Shown: positions 38,979 to 47,241, counted from the stretch's first letter. The stretch is DNA of 64,000 nt from Dendrophyllia cribrosa (GCA_024195265.1 JAJLRJ010000005.1:35188605-35252604); one strand, 5' to 3'. Notes: generated by a model not told the origin, from the letters alone. A program made the numbers and translations.

Positions 38979-39725
38979 ATGGAACGAGAGATAGTTTTAT
39001 CATCTTATAGTGTAAAAAATCAATTGAATAATAAACCTGAGGATTTTACAACTAAATTTAACAGGTCTATAGATTTGGATAGTAATATTCAATATGTGAT
39101 CGGCCTTAACCGAATTATCAATATGAGTTTTACATGGTTTAATGTTAATGCTGGATACAATAATCAATTAATTAAATTTAGCTCTGATAGTGGTTCAACA
39201 TTTAACAACATCACCTTTCCAGCCGGAGTATGGAATTATACAGACTTCAATACATATATCAAGGATATAACGAAGACTGGTGATACGTATCCTATCACTC
39301 TTGAATTCGATAATACAACATTTAGGGTTACGATTACATTGACTCAGAATTATCAGCTTGATTTGACGCATTCCAATTTTAATGATCTAATCGGGTTTGA
39401 TAAGACAGTATTATCTAATGAAACAAATATAGGGCCGAAAGTGCCCAATCTCAGTCAAGACACAGATATCCTGAATATCCATTGTAACCTAATAAACGAC
39501 AGTCTTGTCGACGGTCAAGATACAGACATCATTTATTCCTTCTCGACCAGTGTACTCCAACCTAGTTACTCCTTTACCCTCGAACCACGAAGAGTCACAT
39601 TCAATCCAGTCAATAAGAATAATATTAGTAGTATCAGGGTATACATTACTGATGGAAAAAGAAGATTAGTTGACCTGAATGGAGCAGATACATCTTTCTC
39701 ACTAATTCTGAAAAGTATAGAATAA
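38979..39725 (+). CDS. Penton-like minor capsid protein (B1, 248 aa)
   Basis: Begins MEREIVLSSYSVKNQ with an FTTKF strand, then YVIGLNRI, a G-x-W-N-Y-T-D helix start, a LIGFDKTV motif, an ILNIHCNLI strand (xIxCxI) and a C-terminal SFSLILKS strand. This is the pattern of single-jelly-roll vertex proteins of Polinton-like viruses. It precedes the small basic protein and MCP in the plus-strand virion block. From about residue 34 on it is the same as B2 in protein and nearly in DNA, whereas the first 33 residues differ at about nine positions. Confidence 0.7.
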   Translation: MEREIVLSSYSVKNQLNNKPEDFTTKFNRSIDLDSNIQYVIGLNRIINMSFTWFNVNAGYNNQLIKFSSDSGSTFNNITFPAGVWNYTDFNTYIKDITKTGDTYPITLEFDNTTFRVTITLTQNYQLDLTHSNFNDLIGFDKTVLSNETNIGPKVPNLSQDTDILNIHCNLINDSLVDGQDTDIIYSFSTSVLQPSYSFTLEPRRVTFNPVNKNNISSIRVYITDGKRRLVDLNGADTSFSLILKSIE

Positions 39726-39742
39726 TATAACATAATAGTATA

Positions 39743-40162
39743 ATGAAACCGTATGAATTCAAAAGATTTTACCATCCAAAACTTGGTAAATTTGTATATC
39801 AACACAAAGGGTCTGGGCTTATCGTTGATAATATTTTCAAACCATTAAAGAGTGTGGCATCATCTGTTTTCAAGAAATTTGCTAAGCCAATAGCAAAGAA
39901 GGCGTTAGAATCGGGGATATCCCATGCAGGTGAGCGACTGGGTAAGGCGGTATCAGAGAAGTCAGGAGACCTAATAATGAAAAGATTGGCAAATTTGAGA
40001 AAAGGAGCTACAAGACAAACAGCAATTGTTCCATCCTCACCCATTAAACAGCTGCAGCAACATTATCAGCCAAAACTAGATCAAGAAAGTACTGATATGA
40101 TACTGAATAGACTCATTTCTGGAGATGGTTTGAGGAGAAGACGTAGAGTTAGATTTGTATAG
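39743..40162 (+). CDS. Small basic virion core-type protein (B1, 139 aa)
   Basis: Starts MKPYEFKRFYHPKLGKF, has a helical Lys/Ala-rich middle (FKKFAKPIAKKALESGI) and ends in an Arg-rich RRRRRVRF. The strong positive charge suggests DNA or capsid binding, similar in spirit to adenovirus core proteins. It lies 17 bp after the penton gene, with TATAACATAATAGTATA between. Intact in both copies. Element C carries a related partial gene at the window edge. No named family. Confidence 0.6.
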   Translation: MKPYEFKRFYHPKLGKFVYQHKGSGLIVDNIFKPLKSVASSVFKKFAKPIAKKALESGISHAGERLGKAVSEKSGDLIMKRLANLRKGATRQTAIVPSSPIKQLQQHYQPKLDQESTDMILNRLISGDGLRRRRRVRFV

Positions 40163-40212
40163 AATCAATGAATATATTTTTTAATTGTTAAAATTATATA
40201 ACATAATAATAT

Positions 40213-41499
40213 ATGTCTTTTAGAACAGATAATTTTCTACAAAGAAATGAGTTGGTGCGATTCCAACTCGATGATGTAATCAGGTCTCCAGCTAACGGTC
40301 AACACCAAACGAAAAATGGTTATAAATTTACAATTAATGATCGATCGAGTTTCTACGATTGGTACAATGCCTATATTGAAGTCCAATTCCAACTACAGAA
40401 ATTAGCAGACGGAGCAGGATATGCTGCTGCTGATCGAATAACGGTAATTAATGGAGGGCATTCCTTAATTGACCACATAATGATTAAATCTGCAGGAAAA
40501 ATAGTTTATGACACTGACAATCTCCATAAAGTCACTTTTGTTAAAAACCTGCTAGAGTATTCTGATGATTACAGTAGATCAGTTGCTAAAAACAGTTTCT
40601 GGTATTTGGACACGAATGCTACAACAGCTGCGAATAACACAGGATTTGAAGCTCGCAGGTTGCAAACTCAAGCTCTGCGCGATAATGGTACAGGTGGTCC
40701 TAAAAACATTAATGTGATCATACCATTGAACAGGTTCTCATTTTTTGAAGAACTTGAAGATAAGATGCTTGTACCAATGCAAATACAATTTAACATTGAG
40801 CTACAAAACGATGGTGAACTCATTCACATGGCTAATGGAACTGATGCTGGAAGAATTGTTGTTAATAGGTTTTTGCTATGGGTGCCAAAACTAACCCCAA
40901 AGGATTCATTGTATGACAATTTCGTTAGTTCATTTCTTAAAGAAACTCAGTGGAAATATTTAAGGGAAATGTACGAAGCATCAGCTCCTACACAATCATC
41001 AGGATTTTTCCAGATTTCAAGCAGTATTGACAATGTCAAACACATTTTTGTTTACTTGAAAAGAACAAACCCGCCTAATGATGCAGTTGAAGAAGACAGT
41101 CCTTATCTAATGAACACTTTTAAACTTAATGCTGCTGATAATAACTCTTCCCTTTTAAACTGTAGACTAGAATATGGAAATGGAGTCTTTTATCCAGAAA
41201 CAGAGTATGATACAGAATCAAAAGTGAGAATCTTTAACGATTTGATGTCATATACTATGCGGAAAAATGACTATAACAGCGGAACTCAGCTGAACTTAGC
41301 AAACTATAGTTCTCTGTATGGGTTGATTTACTTTAATCTTACGTATCAAACTGAAAAAATAACAAGAGATCCGAAACAGCTAATCTTTAGGTATAGACTA
41401 AGCCAGAATGCAGTTGCAAACTTCAATGTTTATGCTGTAGTCCTATATGAAGAATCTGTTGTCATTGACAAGGTGGGTAATGAATTGGTTATAGTGTAA
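40213..41499 (+). CDS. Major capsid protein, double jelly-roll (B1, 428 aa)
   Basis: An intact capsid protein with FRTDNFLQRNELVRFQLDD at the start, a first barrel (WYNAYIEVQFQLQKL, GHSLIDHIMIKSAGK), the linker INVIIPLNRFSFFEELEDK and the strand MLVPMQIQFNIELQND, and a second barrel with RIVVNRFLLWVPKL, HIFVYLKRT and a C-terminal AVVLYEESVV. This order is what I recall of Polinton and adintovirus hexon-like proteins. It would build the capsid shell. Preceded by TATATAACATAATAATAT. About 98% identical to the B2 copy. In sharp contrast to the lineage-A MCPs it has no stop. Confidence 0.8.
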   Translation: MSFRTDNFLQRNELVRFQLDDVIRSPANGQHQTKNGYKFTINDRSSFYDWYNAYIEVQFQLQKLADGAGYAAADRITVINGGHSLIDHIMIKSAGKIVYDTDNLHKVTFVKNLLEYSDDYSRSVAKNSFWYLDTNATTAANNTGFEARRLQTQALRDNGTGGPKNINVIIPLNRFSFFEELEDKMLVPMQIQFNIELQNDGELIHMANGTDAGRIVVNRFLLWVPKLTPKDSLYDNFVSSFLKETQWKYLREMYEASAPTQSSGFFQISSSIDNVKHIFVYLKRTNPPNDAVEEDSPYLMNTFKLNAADNNSSLLNCRLEYGNGVFYPETEYDTESKVRIFNDLMSYTMRKNDYNSGTQLNLANYSSLYGLIYFNLTYQTEKITRDPKQLIFRYRLSQNAVANFNVYAVVLYEESVVIDKVGNELVIV

Positions 41500-41563
41500 A
41501 ATAAATATCCTTATTTCATATATATTATGTGAAATTTTATATAATATATATTATATATAAGAA

Positions 41564-42379
41564 ATGACTCAGCTTTTTGAAATCAAAGTAAATTTGTCTG
41601 ACAATCAAAAGAAGAATCTTAGCAATGCTTTCAAAAAAAGGGAAACTATTGTTCTCAGACTATCAAATAAATCTCTTCATGGCAATGACGTTTTATATGT
41701 ATCATCGATGGTGAAGAAGAGATTGGAGAAGAATCGTATGATGAATAAGGGTATGGATATCAAACTTGTTAAAAGTAATATCAGAAAACAGGTTGGAGGT
41801 AATCTACTAACTTCTATCTTAAGTATTGGAAAGACGCTAGCACCAACTATAGGCAAAACCCTTGGGCTATCAGCTCTTGCTGGATTGGCTTCAGAAGGTG
41901 CTTCTCAGATTGTGAAATCAATATCTGGCAAAGGCGTACAGTCGGGTGGTTTTCTCGTACCACAAGACAAAATTAATAAGCTGATAGAATATAAGCATCT
42001 TTTATCTGCGAAACAAAAACAGGATATATTGAATGCCCTTCAATCAGGTTCAGGTGTTCATGTGAAACCAACAAAAACACAATCAGGTGGATTTTTAGGC
42101 ACTCTGTTGGCAAGCATTGGTGTTCCACTCCTTCTAAATGCTTTGACTGGTAAAACTGGTAGTGGGGCTCCACGAATGGGAACTAGTAAGAAAAAAGGGG
42201 GTAAGGGAGCTCCGAGAATTGGAATTTATAGACCACCTCCATTTATAGGTTCATGGGATAATCCAATTGGTATGGGTATTAAAAAAAAAACTACCAAAAA
42301 AAACAAGTCGGGAGAAGGCATACTATTAGGGAAAAACAGCCCATTCAATGGCATCCCACTACTAGGGGCAATACTGTAA
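41564..42379 (+). CDS. Virion protein with Q-x-G-G sites, precursor of protease fusion (B1, 271 aa)
   Basis: An N-terminal domain (MTQLFEIKVNLSDNQKKNL), then Gly-rich and hydrophobic segments separated by KQVGGNLL, GVQSGGFLV and TQSGGFLG, and a C-terminal part with YRPPPFIGSWDNPIG and the end LLGKNSPFNGIPLLGAIL. I recall this last segment as a strongly conserved mark of such proteins in cnidarian elements. The Q-x-G-G sites look like processing sites. An A-AAA-AAC heptamer lies at codons 245-247 and the protease frame opens in the -1 frame there. It may act as a pVI-like membrane-active or scaffold protein. Intact in both copies. Confidence 0.75.
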   Translation: MTQLFEIKVNLSDNQKKNLSNAFKKRETIVLRLSNKSLHGNDVLYVSSMVKKRLEKNRMMNKGMDIKLVKSNIRKQVGGNLLTSILSIGKTLAPTIGKTLGLSALAGLASEGASQIVKSISGKGVQSGGFLVPQDKINKLIEYKHLLSAKQKQDILNALQSGSGVHVKPTKTQSGGFLGTLLASIGVPLLLNALTGKTGSGAPRMGTSKKKGGKGAPRIGIYRPPPFIGSWDNPIGMGIKKKTTKKNKSGEGILLGKNSPFNGIPLLGAIL

Positions 42380-42837
42380 AACCAAAATTCCATAAAGATA
42401 TCCCGTTAAGTAATCATGATCTAATAAAATGGTGCAGATATTTAAACATCCCAATCAGTGATGTTCTGTCAAGGGATGAAAGAGTTCCACATAATCATAG
42501 ACAGGCGTTATTTATCTACAATCTTGAACCCTCATATATGAGTGGAAGCCATTGGGTGGCCACATATGTCAAAGACAACGTAATAAATTATTTTGACAGT
42601 TTTGGTATGCCCCCATTTCAGGAGATTGTAAATCATGCTAAAAGAAAGAATATGACTCTGTTACATCAAAACAACCAAATCCAGAACATAAAAACGACTA
42701 CATGTGGTTACTTCTGTTTATACTTTCTGAATGAAATGAATAAAGGGAATTCATATTACAATCTATTGGAAGTGTTCGACATATATGACACAATGAAGAA
42801 TGAGGGATTTCTCGAACATTATTTTAGAAATATCTAA
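42283..42837 (+). CDS. Adenain/Ulp1-like cysteine protease, in -1 frame without ATG (B1)
   Basis: The frame opens after a stop at 42280-42282 and has no ATG until 42538, which already lies at the catalytic His. Family features start well before that (IPLSNHDLIKW near 42400, then DVLSRDERV). The catalytic residues are His in SGSHWVATY, Asp in YFDSFGMP, Gln in the NNQIQN region and Cys in TTTCGYFCLYF, the order His-Asp-Gln-Cys of adenovirus protease and Ulp1. It should mature the virion proteins. It overlaps the 3' end of the 271-aa gene by about 97 bp in the -1 frame, so it is probably made by frameshifting at 42298-42304. Confidence 0.8.
   Translation, partial: KKNYQKKQVGRRHTIREKQPIQWHPTTRGNTVKPKFHKDIPLSNHDLIKWCRYLNIPISDVLSRDERVPHNHRQALFIYNLEPSYMSGSHWVATYVKDNVINYFDSFGMPPFQEIVNHAKRKNMTLLHQNNQIQNIKTTTCGYFCLYFLNEMNKGNSYYNLLEVFDIYDTMKNEGFLEHYFRNI
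42298..42304 (+). promoter_or_regulatory. A-AAA-AAC slippery heptamer, 271-aa gene to protease (B1)
   Basis: In the 271-aa frame the codons read ACC AAA AAA AAC AAG; the heptamer A AAA AAC is in the right phase for -1 slippage. The -1 frame leads without a stop into the protease. An A10 run lies just upstream (42281-42290) and could also slip. The DNA after it is G-rich (AAGTCGGGAGAAGG), but I did not establish a pseudoknot. Confidence 0.6.
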
Positions 42838-42848
42838 CTTATATATAT

Positions 42849-43007
42849 ATGACGAAAAGTTATTGTGTAAAGCAGAAGAAAGTCACTGAATGTGTACCAG
42901 GAAGCGAACGATATGTGAAAACTAAAAATGGTCGAACTATGTTGAAATGCACTTGCGCTGAATGTGGAATTACTAAATCTCGTTTTGTTAAGAACCAGGG
43001 AAACTAA
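42849..43007 (+). CDS. DUF5679-like small zinc-ribbon protein (B1, 52 aa)
   Basis: Starts MTKSYCVKQKKVTEC, has KTKNGRTMLKC and CAECG, and ends SRFVKNQGN. This follows the order of DUF5679-type proteins (YCVKCKKKTE ... TKNGR ... CxxCG), but the second Cys of the first pair is Gln here (CVKQ), so zinc binding may be altered. The B2 copy is the same. It starts 11 bp after the protease stop, directly behind TATATATAT. Its stop overlaps the PLA2 start as TAATG. The role is unknown; it may bind nucleic acid. Confidence 0.7.
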   Translation: MTKSYCVKQKKVTECVPGSERYVKTKNGRTMLKCTCAECGITKSRFVKNQGN

Positions 43008-43633
43008 TGGAGCCCTCACAAGCGGGGGGCTTTCTTGATATAACAAATTCTCACACGCTTGGTGAAATTGCAGCTAAAAGTGCTTTAAAAGGTTTGTATA
43101 ATTTAGGCAGAATCGGAGCATCAAAAGCAATTAAATCTGATTTTGCAAAACGAAAGATTAAGGGTACTGTAAACAAATACCTCGATCAAGCGCTTGACAG
43201 TTTCACATCGGATTTATCGAAAAAACTAGACCCTATTCATGGTAGAGGCGTAGACGTTCATGCATTAATTGGGAAGCTTCCGAAACCAAAAGGAGGGTGG
43301 ACATTACCTGGTCATAAATATACTGGCCCATATAATGATTTAAATAGTCAAGTGAAATATGACCCAACGACTGGCCAAATATTAGAAATATACGACAAAC
43401 CAACGGGTAAAACTGATGCAATAGCAATGCAACACGATGTTGATTATTCAGTCTGCAAGGATGATAGGAAATGTAAAAATAAGGCAGACAGAAAAATGGT
43501 CAAAGCTTTAGATGAAGTACCATATGATGAGAGACAATGGGGTCATTGGTTGGCTAGAAACACGATTGATATGAAACAGAAATTAGGTCTTGGTGTTAAA
43601 AAAAGGAAGCCAAAAAACGGAAAGCGGCGTTGA
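43007..43633 (+). CDS. Phospholipase A2-domain virion protein (B1, 208 aa)
   Basis: Residues 100-150 hold a parvovirus-type PLA2 core: Ca2+ loop LPGHKYTGPYN (100-110), and the catalytic His-Asp in AMQHDVDYSVC (H143, D144). The N-terminus has a Q-x-G-G site (PSQAGGF) and a helical, possibly membrane-active part, the C-terminus is basic (KKRKPKNGKRR). By analogy with parvovirus VP1 it would help endosome escape. The ATG overlaps the previous stop (TAATG). The last codons contain an A-AAA-AAC heptamer (43612), with the integrase frame in -1. Confidence 0.85.
   Translation: MEPSQAGGFLDITNSHTLGEIAAKSALKGLYNLGRIGASKAIKSDFAKRKIKGTVNKYLDQALDSFTSDLSKKLDPIHGRGVDVHALIGKLPKPKGGWTLPGHKYTGPYNDLNSQVKYDPTTGQILEIYDKPTGKTDAIAMQHDVDYSVCKDDRKCKNKADRKMVKALDEVPYDERQWGHWLARNTIDMKQKLGLGVKKRKPKNGKRR
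43612..43618 (+). promoter_or_regulatory. A-AAA-AAC slippery heptamer, PLA2 to integrase (B1)
   Basis: PLA2 frame codons CCA AAA AAC GGA; the heptamer A AAA AAC is in phase for -1 slippage, 5 codons before the PLA2 stop. The -1 frame continues without a stop into the integrase. Conserved in B2 (58724) although the surrounding codons differ. Confidence 0.6.
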
Positions 43634-44577
43634 GTAAAAATGATTGGACTCAACAATTAGCCGATGAATTACATAAACCAATCAAACGAAAATTTAAAAC
43701 AAGAAGAGTTATTGTTAATGGAATAGATGATATTTGGAGCGCTGACCTTGTAGAAATGCAGAAGTTTTCAAAATGGAATAAAGGATATAGATATTTGTTA
43801 AACATCATTGATGTGTTTTCAAAATTTGCTTGGAGCATTCCCATTAAAAATAAAACAGGTAATACAATTACTGAATCATTTGATGATGTTATTAAAAAGT
43901 ATAAAAGAAAACCGAAATATTTATGGGTAGATCAAGGATCTGAATTCTATAATAAAACTTTCAAAGACTGGCTAAAGAAAAATAATATTGAGATGTATTC
44001 TACTTTCAATGAAGGTAAAGCTGTTGTTTTTGAGAGATTTAACAGAACATTAAAATCTAAAATGTGGAAACAATTTACAGCTCAAAATACAACACAATAT
44101 TTAGACATGTTACCAAAACTATTAAATGAATACAACAGTACAAAGCATTCAAGCATCAAAATGAAACCGGCAGAAGTAAATAAAAAGAACGAGGGAAGTG
44201 TATATCTCACTTTATATGGTGATATGGAACCATCATCATCAAAAGTAAAATTCAAAGTTGGTGATAAGGTTAGAATTTCAAAGTATAAAAGAAAGGTATT
44301 TGATAAAGGATATACAAGTAATTGGACTGAAGAGGTATTCACAGTTGATAAAATCCAATACACAAACCCTATTACATATAAGTTAAAGGATCTTAATAAT
44401 GAATCAATAGAAGGGTCATTTTATGAACCTGAATTACAATTAGCAAAACAGGATGTATTCAGAATTGGCAAAGTCATTAGGAGGGATTACAAGAAAAAAC
44501 AAGCTTTGGTATCATGGTCTGGTTATCCAAAAGAATTTAATTCATGGATACCGTTAAAAGATGTCAAAAATATCTAA
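43630..44577 (+). CDS. DDE integrase with chromodomain, no ATG start (B1)
   Basis: The core has D39 (WSADLVEM), D101 (WVDQGSEF) and E135 (VFERFNRTL), then KVGDKVRISKYKR and a C-terminal chromodomain (FRIGKVIRRDY ... LVSWSGYPKEFNSW). The first possible codon after the PLA2 overlap is TTG (43630) and no ATG comes before the catalytic region, so either a non-AUG start or a -1 frameshift from PLA2 must express it. The short N-terminal part (KNDWTQQLADELHKP) is clearly coding. The coordinates begin at the TTG; a fusion would start at 43007. It inserts the element into the host genome. Confidence 0.85.
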   Translation: MSKNDWTQQLADELHKPIKRKFKTRRVIVNGIDDIWSADLVEMQKFSKWNKGYRYLLNIIDVFSKFAWSIPIKNKTGNTITESFDDVIKKYKRKPKYLWVDQGSEFYNKTFKDWLKKNNIEMYSTFNEGKAVVFERFNRTLKSKMWKQFTAQNTTQYLDMLPKLLNEYNSTKHSSIKMKPAEVNKKNEGSVYLTLYGDMEPSSSKVKFKVGDKVRISKYKRKVFDKGYTSNWTEEVFTVDKIQYTNPITYKLKDLNNESIEGSFYEPELQLAKQDVFRIGKVIRRDYKKKQALVSWSGYPKEFNSWIPLKDVKNI

Positions 44578-44589
44578 CATATATGTATC

Positions 44590-44952
44590 ATGAGTGGCAT
44601 TGAGAAATATATCAAAAAAATAAATTTTCAAATTCAGGAATGTGAAGATGAAATAGACAATCTTCATGATAAAATATATGATAATGAGCGTAGATTGGAT
44701 CTGTTACAATATAAAAAGAAATTATGGAAACTTTATCATAAAAAAATACATGAAATGGATGAAGATATAACATTGAAACAGTTATTGAATATTATCTGCA
44801 ATGAGATAGAAAACAATAAATACGATGAGGAATGTAATGTGTTGAAACAAACAAAAGTTGATAATGTCGAATATCTCAAACGTGAAAATAATATTTTTAC
44901 ACCTGTGAATACAACAAGTAATGCAAATTTGATTAATGAGACTTGGCTTTAA
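44590..44952 (+). CDS. Small coiled-coil protein (B1, 120 aa)
   Basis: Starts MSGIEKYIKKINFQIQEC and has heptad-like charge patterning over residues 1-90 (NERRLDLLQYKKKLWKLY). Intact; the B2 copy (59701) is 102 aa with a different end, because the last part diverges. Between the integrase and the cargo locus. No recognised family; a dimerising or scaffolding role is possible. Confidence 0.55.
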   Translation: MSGIEKYIKKINFQIQECEDEIDNLHDKIYDNERRLDLLQYKKKLWKLYHKKIHEMDEDITLKQLLNIICNEIENNKYDEECNVLKQTKVDNVEYLKRENNIFTPVNTTSNANLINETWL

Positions 44953-45046
44953 AATAGATTAAAGATATGTAACTATATAGAAGTAACAAATAAACTTCTA
45001 AGATATTCCTATCTTTGTATTCGCTATTCATTATTAGCCAAAAATA

Positions 45047-45808
45047 TCAATGTTTCTGGCTATTATAAACGCACTTTTTGTTATGAACATATTTATAATT
45101 ATTTTTGTAAGTTTTACCACATTTAGAGCATGTATATTCTTTATTTTGCCACTTTTTCACATGTTCCATTTGGTGTTTCTTTTTGTCTTCATTAGTGACT
45201 CTTTTTTTACGTAAATTAGAAGATTTTTTGTGGTTATCTGGTAAGTCATCTTGTTTGATATACTCAAATTTATATGAAAATCCGTCTTTTTTTGATACAC
45301 CTGATCTGCAATTATTAATACTTTCACATACCATTTTAACAATACCGGCATTTATTTGAAGATGTTGTTGAACAGCATACAAACTGTTATAATATGAAAC
45401 GTCATTGGTGCTGCAATTAGTGACTTTAACACATTTTTTATTTTCATGATTTTTAGCAGCAAATGTATAATCTCGACCAGTTGCTGATTTCTTACAATTC
45501 TGTTGCTGCGTAACAAGCTGTAAATTATATAATCTGTTATCATCTTTCACATTATTAATATGATCAATCACTTTACCTTCTGGGATGATACCATTAAAAC
45601 ACTCCCAAACAAATCGATGTATATAATATACTTTTTGTTTACCGCCATACTTTCTAACAGAACAACACATATAACCAGAATTGTTTTTTCGACCCTTTTG
45701 GGGTACTTTCTTAATGAGATTTATAATATTCCCATTTTTATTTGAAGCATATAAGTCATAAACTGGATGAACATGATAAACGCATTCATTAATTTCAATC
45801 TTACTCAT
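45047..45808 (-). CDS. HNH endonuclease with C-terminal zinc finger (B1 cargo, 253 aa)
   Basis: The middle has the HNH_3-type signature (IHRFVWECFNG, VIDHINNVKDDNRLYNLQ), preceded by a NUMOD4-like region (YDLYASNKNGNIINL). The C-terminal end has a CSKCGKTYKNNYKYVHNKKC finger. Such enzymes are free-standing homing-type endonucleases of phages and large DNA viruses. It is transcribed against its neighbours. B2 has a different gene here, so this is a replaceable cargo. It may favour spread of the locus or compete with other elements; this is inferred. Frame intact. Confidence 0.8.
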   Translation of the reverse strand: MSKIEINECVYHVHPVYDLYASNKNGNIINLIKKVPQKGRKNNSGYMCCSVRKYGGKQKVYYIHRFVWECFNGIIPEGKVIDHINNVKDDNRLYNLQLVTQQQNCKKSATGRDYTFAAKNHENKKCVKVTNCSTNDVSYYNSLYAVQQHLQINAGIVKMVCESINNCRSGVSKKDGFSYKFEYIKQDDLPDNHKKSSNLRKKRVTNEDKKKHQMEHVKKWQNKEYTCSKCGKTYKNNYKYVHNKKCVYNSQKH

Positions 45809-45897
45809 TATAATATAGTTTATATAATTATTTCTTTAAAAGGTTTTATTCGCGTTTACTATTTAAAGGAATAAAGTGTATAAATATTATATATAAA

Positions 45898-47241
45898 ATG
45901 AAATTAAAAAAATCTAACTTTATAGATATGAATAAGATTAATCTTAAAAAATTGAGTAAATCTCAACTAATCGAAATGCTTTTGAAAATGCAGAATACCA
46001 AACCAACTCCTGAAGTTACCATTGTGGATGATGAAAAACAACATAGGAGGCCAGTTCCCATGCCAAGAAAATCTGTCAGGGATATAGTCAAAAACTATGA
46101 AGATAATATCATTTCACAAACAGTTCTGGCACCTAGAACTTACAAACCAGTGCCAGCACCTAGAAAGTACAAACCAGTGCCAGCACCTAGAAAATACAAA
46201 CCAGTGCCAGCACCAAGAACTTACAAACCAGTTCCTGCTATAAGAACTAAAATAGAGCAAACAGACAAAGCTCTAAAAGGTTTTACTAAATCATATGAAA
46301 TCAGTATAAAAAATGACAAAGACTCAATGATACAGTTGCAAAACACGAGAAAGGCTCTTGAATATCACATCATGAATACACTGAAATCAATGAAAGGACT
46401 AAAATTTGTTGAAACACTCAAAGTGATATTCATAAAAATGTCAAATAGAGACACAGTATACAAAACTGCATATTTTAACAGTCAAGTTCAAACAATAATA
46501 AACAACCAGGATATAGATGAATCACTACAAATATCGAAGCAGAACATACTAAACAAAATTGCAGTTTGGATTTCTGAGGGATCTGGTTGGACTGTCCAAT
46601 CAGTGGAAAATCATTATCTCAATATTGTAAAATATCAACCTATGAGAGGCTCTTCATATATTGAACTACCAAAAGAACTTGTAAACAGTGCAAAAGGATT
46701 GATTAACATAAAAAATGATGATAATGAATGCTTTAGGTGGTGTCACATAAGACATCTAAATCCCCAAAATAACAATACCCAACGAATTAAGAAAGTGGAC
46801 AAGGAATACATCAACAAACTAGATTATACAGGGATTGAATTTCCAGTTACCACCAAACAGTATAATAAAATTGAAAAACAAAATAAGATCAACATCAATG
46901 TTTTTGGTTATGAAGAAAAACAACCATACCCAATTTATGTATCCAAAGAAAAACATGACAACTGTTTAAATCTTCTTCTTATAACAAAAGATGAAAACAA
47001 ACACTATGTATTAATAAAAGACTTCAATAAATTCATGTACAATCAGACTAAACACAAAGAAAGAAAGCATTTCTGCATGCATTGTCTTCAATGCTTCAGT
47101 TCTGAAACAGTGTTAACAAATCATAAAGAAAACTGCATACAAGTGAATGGCACACAAGCAATAAAAATGCCAGATAAGGATAATAACATATTAAAATTCA
47201 ACAATTTCCATAAACAACTACCAGTACCATTTGTTATTTAT
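45898..47241 (+). pseudogene. Family B DNA polymerase, N-terminal part cut by B2 (B1)
   Basis: The first 448 codons of the lineage-B PolB: a helical start, a repeat region with PVPMPRK, PVPAPRK and PVPAPRT units (residues about 55-115), a conserved domain with WISEGSGWTVQSV and ECFRWCHIRHLNP, and a zinc finger (CMHCLQCFSSETVLTNHKENC less one residue). Just before the exonuclease motif I (PFVIY) the AGTAGT palindrome of B2 replaces the rest, so exonuclease and polymerase domains are lost here. B2's own PolB shows what is missing. The interruption looks like a direct insertion of B2. Confidence 0.85.

Larger units (their letters stand above)
32456..47241 (+). mobile_element. Polinton-like element B1, right end cut by B2
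   Basis: An AT-rich element with 16 genes in the order described in the summary, nearly all intact. The left end is the AGTAGT palindrome inside A2's X gene. On the right, the PolB gene is interrupted at 47241/47242 by the AGTAGT palindrome of B2. Gene content (integrase, PolB, ATPase, protease, MCP, penton, fiber, PLA2) is that of a complete virus-like Polinton. The rest of its PolB and its right end presumably lie beyond B2, outside the window. Confidence 0.85.

Noticed and set aside
45047..45808. HNH gene as evidence of a self-splicing intron
   Set aside because: No interrupted host gene is seen at this site; the flanking genes are complete and separate.
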